From an uncultured Collinsella sp. (GTDB lineage: Bacteria; Actinomycetota; Coriobacteriia; Coriobacteriales; Coriobacteriaceae): 8,971 nucleotides of DNA. Where the stretch lies: positions 1-8,971 of the forward strand of contig UQQL01000074.1 in assembly GCA_900543275.1 (NCBI GenBank), given 5' to 3'. Below, piece after piece: positions 6,220 through 8,971 of this stretch. The position numbers were made by a program, and so were the translations under genes. The notes below the pieces were generated by a model. That model was given only the letters and a program-made list of their open reading frames with translations. It was not told where the DNA came from and did not search any database. Position 1 is the first letter of the stretch; every line of letters starts with the position of its first letter.

Positions 6220-8307
6220 ATGGCCGAACTTACTGACCGCTTCGGGACCATGGTGTTCTCTGAGGAAGTCATGAAGGACTACCTCCCCAAGGACATTTGG
6301 AAGCGCCTTGCTGCAACCCTCGAGGACGGTGAGCCGCTCGACCTGGATGTGGCCAACGCCGTTGCCCACGCCATGAAGGTCTGGGCCATCTCCAAGGGCG
6401 CGACGCACTACGCGCACTGGTTCCAGCCGCTTTCGGGCATTACTTCCGAGAAGCACGACAGCTTCCTCGAGCCCAACCACGACGGCACCGCCATTACCAA
6501 GTTTACGGGCAAGAACCTCATCCAGGGCGAGCCGGACGCCTCCAGCTTCCCCAACGGCGGCCTGCGTGCCACCTTCGAGGCCCGTGGCTACACCGCTTGG
6601 GATCCCACCAGCCCCGCATTCATTAAGGACGATGTCCTGTGCATCCCCACGGCTTTTTGCTCCTACACGGGCGAGGCCCTGGACAAGAAGACCCCGCTGC
6701 TGCGCTCCATGACCGCACTCTCGCGTGAGTCCAAGCGCGTTTTGGCGCTGTTTGGTAAGACCCCCAAGAAGGTCGTTCCTTCCGTGGGCGACGAGCAGGA
6801 GTACTTCCTGATCAAGAAGGACGCCTACCGCAAGCGCAAGGACCTGGTCATCACCGGCCGCACGCTCTTTGGCGCCGCTCCCTGCAAGGGCCAGGAGCTC
6901 GAGGAGCACTACTTTGGCGCTATCCGCCCCACCGTCTCGTCCTATATGAAGGACCTGGACGATGAACTGTGGGCGCTTGGCATTCCTGCCAAGACCAAGC
7001 ACAACGAGGTCGCTCCCTGCCAGCATGAGCTCGCCCCTGTCTACGGCGAGGTCAACGAGGCCATCGACCAGAATCTGGTCATGATGGAGAAGATGAAGCT
7101 CATCGCCTCCCGCCACGACTTGGTCTGCCTGCTGCACGAGAAGCCCTTCGAGGGCATCAACGGTTCGGGCAAGCACAACAACTGGTCGCTTGGCACCGAG
7201 TCCGAGAACCTGCTCGACCCGGGCGACACCCCGCTCGACAACCTGCAGTTCATCGTCTTCCTCACCGCGGTGATCGAGGCCGTCGATAACTATCAGGAGC
7301 TCCTGCGTGCCTCCGTTGCCTCGGCCGGCAACGATCATCGTCTGGGCGCCAACGAGGCTCCTCCGGCGATTATGTCCATCTTCCTGGGCGACCAGCTTAC
7401 CGAGGTCGTCGAGAAGATCATCGATGGCAAGGCTTCCGTCCATGCCACGCGCGGCGTGCTTGACCTGGGCGCCGATACCCTGCCCAAGCTGATGCAGGAC
7501 AACACCGACCGCAACCGCACCTCCCCGTTTGCCTTCACCGGCAACAAGTTCGAGTTCCGTGCCTGCGGCTCCGAGCAGAACGTCTCCGACTCCAACCTGG
7601 TGCTCGATGCCGCCGTGGCCAAGTCGCTCAAGTCCTTCGCCGACGCACTCGAGGGTACGCCCGAGGATAAGTTCCAGGACGCCGCGCTCGAGTACTGCAA
7701 GAAGGTGCTGACCGATCACCAGCGCATCCTGTTCTCCGGCGACGGTTACTCTGACGAGTGGCCCATCGAGGCCGAGAAGCGCGGCCTTGCCAACAACAAG
7801 ACCACGGCCGACGCTCTTCCCGCCTTTGTTTCCGATAAGGCCATTGCGCTCTTTGAGGAGACGGGCGTCCTGACCAAGGCCGAGGCTCAGTGCCGCTATG
7901 ACTGCAAGCTCGAGAAGTACAACAAGCTCATGAACATCGAGGCTACCACGATGGTTCGCGAGGCGCGTCGTACCTATCGCCCGGTCATTACCGCCTATGC
8001 TACCAAGGTCGCTAAGGGCCTTGAGACTATTCGTGCCGCCGGTGCTGAGGCCGCCATGCAGTGCGAGCAGAACACGCTCAACAAGCTCTGCAACGGTATC
8101 ACCGCCATCAACGACTCCATCAAGGCGCTCGACGCCGTACATCAGAAGGCCGAGGCTCTCGATGGCCAGGAGCAGGCCAACGTGTACGCGCACGAGGTCG
8201 TTCCCGCTATGGATACGCTGCGTGCTGCCGTGGACGCCATGGAGGAGATCGTGGCCGCCGACTACTGGCCGGTCCCGACCTACGACGACATCCTGTTCTA
8301 CGTGTAG
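6220..8307 (+). CDS. glnA: Type III glutamine synthetase (GSIII)
   Basis: This enzyme condenses glutamate and ammonia to glutamine using ATP and is the main cytoplasmic route of ammonium assimilation. At 695 aa it has the ~700-residue size of GSIII (GlnN type), far longer than GSI or GSII. Markers are HWFQPLSGITSEKHDSF (residues 66-82), the metal-binding GDEQEYFL (190-197), KHNEVAPCQHELAPVYGEVN (260-279), the glutamate/ATP site GINGSGKHNNWS (312-323), RLGANEAPPAIMSIFLG (374-390) and NRTSPFAFTGNKFEFRACGS (432-451), followed by the long helical C-terminal region specific to GSIII. I chose the ATG at 6220 because AGGGAG (6208-6213) lies 6 nt upstream and MAELTDRFG fits the family start. An earlier in-frame ATG at 6157 would add 21 residues without a ribosome binding site. 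The gene is divergent from the met operon, appears monocistronic and ends just before a strong terminator. No amtB, glnB or glnR is nearby. Confidence 0.97.
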   Translation: MAELTDRFGTMVFSEEVMKDYLPKDIWKRLAATLEDGEPLDLDVANAVAHAMKVWAISKGATHYAHWFQPLSGITSEKHDSFLEPNHDGTAITKFTGKNLIQGEPDASSFPNGGLRATFEARGYTAWDPTSPAFIKDDVLCIPTAFCSYTGEALDKKTPLLRSMTALSRESKRVLALFGKTPKKVVPSVGDEQEYFLIKKDAYRKRKDLVITGRTLFGAAPCKGQELEEHYFGAIRPTVSSYMKDLDDELWALGIPAKTKHNEVAPCQHELAPVYGEVNEAIDQNLVMMEKMKLIASRHDLVCLLHEKPFEGINGSGKHNNWSLGTESENLLDPGDTPLDNLQFIVFLTAVIEAVDNYQELLRASVASAGNDHRLGANEAPPAIMSIFLGDQLTEVVEKIIDGKASVHATRGVLDLGADTLPKLMQDNTDRNRTSPFAFTGNKFEFRACGSEQNVSDSNLVLDAAVAKSLKSFADALEGTPEDKFQDAALEYCKKVLTDHQRILFSGDGYSDEWPIEAEKRGLANNKTTADALPAFVSDKAIALFEETGVLTKAEAQCRYDCKLEKYNKLMNIEATTMVREARRTYRPVITAYATKVAKGLETIRAAGAEAAMQCEQNTLNKLCNGITAINDSIKALDAVHQKAEALDGQEQANVYAHEVVPAMDTLRAAVDAMEEIVAADYWPVPTYDDILFYV

Positions 8308-8336
8308 AGCGTAACTGACATATCGTCACGGTGTTG

Positions 8337-8375
8337 AGCCGGGGTCCGCATCGCGCGGGCCCCGGCTATTTGTTT
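8337..8375 (+). terminator. Intrinsic terminator of glnA
   Basis: Thirty bases after the glnA stop codon, arms 8337-8349 and 8355-8367 form a 13-bp, nearly all-GC stem with one T-G wobble and a 5-nt loop. The T-rich tail ATTTGTTT follows (8368-8375). It is correctly oriented and placed to end glnA transcription. Confidence 0.92.
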
Positions 8376-8423
8376 GCGAAGGACGCTTTGGATCCCGCTT
8401 TGCAACTGATTCGCCCACACAAT

Positions 8424-8465
8424 AAGGGGTCGTGGGCAAAAAACGTCAAATATGAGTACTGTCAC
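8424..8465 (+). repeat. Left terminal inverted repeat of the MITE-like element
   Basis: It begins AAGGGG and contains GTGGGC, six A residues and the 16-nt core CAAATATGAGTACTGT. It pairs with 8617-8658; the mismatches cluster near the outer end, just after the A-run, and at one position near the inner end. Confidence 0.85.
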
Positions 8466-8616
8466 AAGCCCTGTAGCATTATCTTTTTGCAAAATATGCA
8501 GTGTTACGCAACATATGTCCAAGTACTTAGCTGATAAATGCCTGCAATTCCTCCGCCGTAGGACGCCTTGTGTCCAAATCGCCTTCTGATGGCATGAAAT
8601 CGCTGTTACTAAATTG

Positions 8617-8658
8617 GTAACAGTACTCATATTTGCTATTTTTTGTCCACGGGCCCTT
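8617..8658 (-). repeat. Right terminal inverted repeat of the MITE-like element
   Basis: This is the inverted copy of the left repeat. Read on the minus strand it has AAGGG, GTGGAC, six A residues and the same 16-nt core. Its inner 7 bases also form the 3' arm of a local hairpin with 8603-8609. Confidence 0.85.
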
Positions 8659-8685
8659 GGATGACAGTGTGATTTTATGCCTTCG

Positions 8686-8728
8686 GGGTTCGAATCCCGG
8701 CGTATGGGTAGCAAAAAGCCCGTCACCG
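8686..8728 (+). repeat. Direct repeat copy A: tRNA T-arm-like sequence plus terminator arm
   Basis: These 43 nt match 8874-8916 at 41 positions (differences at 8702 and 8706). The first part, GGGTTCGAATCCCGGC, looks like a tRNA T-stem and loop (TTCGAAT is the canonical T-loop form). A short linker and five A residues follow, then the first arm of a terminator hairpin. No tRNA body lies upstream, since no acceptor or D-arm partner could be found. Confidence 0.85.
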
Positions 8729-8744
8729 AATTGGTAACGGGCTT
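8716..8744. terminator. Bidirectional terminator-like hairpin
   Basis: Arms AAGCCCGTCACC (8716-8727) and GGTAACGGGCTT (8733-8744) pair at 11 of 12 positions (8724/8736 mismatched) around a GAATT loop. On the minus strand the stem is followed by a five-T run, a good terminator tail. On the plus strand the tail is only TTCT. No gene in the window obviously needs it, so it may belong to a lost tRNA or a neighbouring locus. Confidence 0.75.
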
Positions 8745-8873
8745 CTCAGATTCTGTGGTGCCCCCAGCGGGATGTCCGCATGCGGCTGGCGCCGCCCGCT
8801 TTCGCTGCGTCGCTCCGCTCCTTGCGTGCTGCGCTGGAAAACGCTTCGCGTTTCCTCAGCTCCGCACCCTGTC
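8745..8873. other. GC-rich hairpin spacer with a tRNA 3'-end-like fragment
   Basis: This gene-free stretch lies between the two direct repeats. On the minus strand, 8773-8756 reads ATCCCGCTGGGGGCACCA, which looks like the end of a tRNA gene: last T-stem strand, acceptor strand, discriminator A and encoded CCA. The rest of the tRNA is absent. Hairpins follow: GCGG/CCGC (8767-8770, 8776-8779), GCGGC/GCCGC (8782-8786, 8791-8795) and GGAAAACGC/GCGTTTCC (8836-8844, 8848-8855, TTC loop, one A bulge). The middle is built from short GCT/GCG-like words. It looks like a degenerate repeat rather than coding sequence. Confidence 0.5.
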
Positions 8874-8916
8874 GGGTTCGAATCCCGGCATATCGGTAGC
8901 AAAAAGCCCGTCACCG
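8874..8916 (+). repeat. Direct repeat copy B: T-arm-like sequence plus broken terminator arm
   Basis: This is the second copy of the 43-nt repeat, 188 nt downstream of copy A. Its T-arm-like part pairs better (GTCGGG/CCCGGC, 8871-8876 with 8884-8889, six pairs including one T-G). Similarity stops abruptly at 8916, inside the terminator loop, so the second terminator arm is missing here. Confidence 0.85.
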
Positions 8917-8971
8917 TGAACTGCGTCCCAAATCTTGGACGCCCTAAATAGCGACTAGGCCGCGAGGGCCT
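8917..8971. other. Unassigned contig end with two small hairpins
   Basis: No gene is seen. Two inverted repeats are present: GCGTCC/GGACGC (8923-8928, 8937-8942, 8-nt loop) and AGGCC/GGCCT (8957-8961, 8967-8971, GCGAG loop), the latter ending exactly at the last base. The second could be a terminator cut off by the contig end. Confidence 0.4.

Larger units (their letters stand above)
8424..8658. mobile_element. MITE-like element with ~42-bp terminal inverted repeats
   Basis: The left end (8424-8465) and right end (8617-8658) are inverted copies that agree at about 35 of 42 positions, including the uninterrupted core CAAATATGAGTACTGT (8447-8462 and its inverse 8620-8635) and a shared run of six A/T. 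The total is 235 bp with a ~150-bp AT-rich middle and no credible gene, so it would be non-autonomous. Inside are further hairpins: CTGTTAC/GTAACAG (8603-8609, 8617-8623) and GGACGC/GTGTCC (8561-8566, 8570-8575, one G-T). I see no clear target-site duplication (CACAAT on the left, GGATGA on the right). Its composition is much more AT-rich than the neighbouring genes. It could be a miniature transposable element or a conserved structured repeat; copy number elsewhere was not testable. Confidence 0.6.

Noticed and set aside
6169..8193. 674-codon open frame on the minus strand
   Set aside because: It is antisense to glnA, whose GSIII motifs are unmistakable; the antisense product has repetitive Gly/Val/Leu composition and no motifs.
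8610..8716. Complete tRNA gene ending in the T-arm-like copy A or B
   Set aside because: The 7 bases after the T-stem (CGTATGG in A, CATATCG in B) have no complementary 5' acceptor strand within 100 nt upstream, and no D-arm or anticodon arm could be placed; no CCA follows.
8298..8726. 142-codon open frame on the minus strand through the MITE-like element
   Set aside because: It spans the glnA terminator, the inverted repeats and the T-arm-like repeat. The product follows the repeats, has no ribosome binding site support and no protein-like pattern.
8686..8916. CRISPR array
   Set aside because: There are only two repeat copies, 145 bp apart, with tRNA- and terminator-like content and no cas genes in the window.

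Overview
The window looks like one end of an assembled contig from a GC-rich member of the Coriobacteriia, most likely Collinsella or a close relative. I infer this from GC-rich coding sequence with G/C-ending codons, AGGAG-type ribosome binding sites 6-7 nt before each start, a short MetH with a separate activation protein, and a type III glutamine synthetase. No 16S or other firm taxonomic marker is present. The first 45 bases are not biological: they match an Illumina Nextera (Tn5) P7-side adapter, including an i7 index and the 19-bp mosaic end.

Layout. Positions 92-1456 (minus) hold a UPF0210/PFL-family protein of unknown function. A strong 17-bp hairpin at 1502-1541 separates it from a compact minus-strand methionine operon, transcribed metF (5793-4921), then a stand-alone MetH activation-domain protein (4921-4133), then a short cobalamin-dependent metH (4123-1565). 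The operon is tightly packed: the metF stop and the next start overlap by one base (TAATG), and the metH ribosome binding site overlaps the stop codon before it. MetF makes 5-methyl-tetrahydrofolate, MetH moves the methyl group through cobalamin to homocysteine, and the activation protein probably binds AdoMet and rescues oxidised cobalamin.

The divergent intergenic region 5794-6219 is structured. It holds a probable three-way-junction leader RNA next to the metF ribosome binding site, a 76-bp symmetric palindrome in the middle, three copies of an 8-mer, and several hairpins in the glnA leader. Plus-strand glnA (GSIII, 695 aa) occupies 6220-8307 and ends at a strong intrinsic terminator (8337-8375).

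The last ~600 bases carry no credible gene but are packed with repeats. A MITE-like element with ~42-bp imperfect terminal inverted repeats lies at 8424-8658. It is followed by two 43-nt direct repeats (8686-8728 and 8874-8916), each joining a tRNA T-arm-like sequence to the first arm of a terminator. Between them lies a GC-rich hairpin cluster with a tRNA 3'-end-like fragment in the opposite orientation. The most interesting undescribed candidates are the metF leader RNA, the central palindrome, the MITE-like element and the T-arm/terminator repeats. None of these could be checked against databases here.
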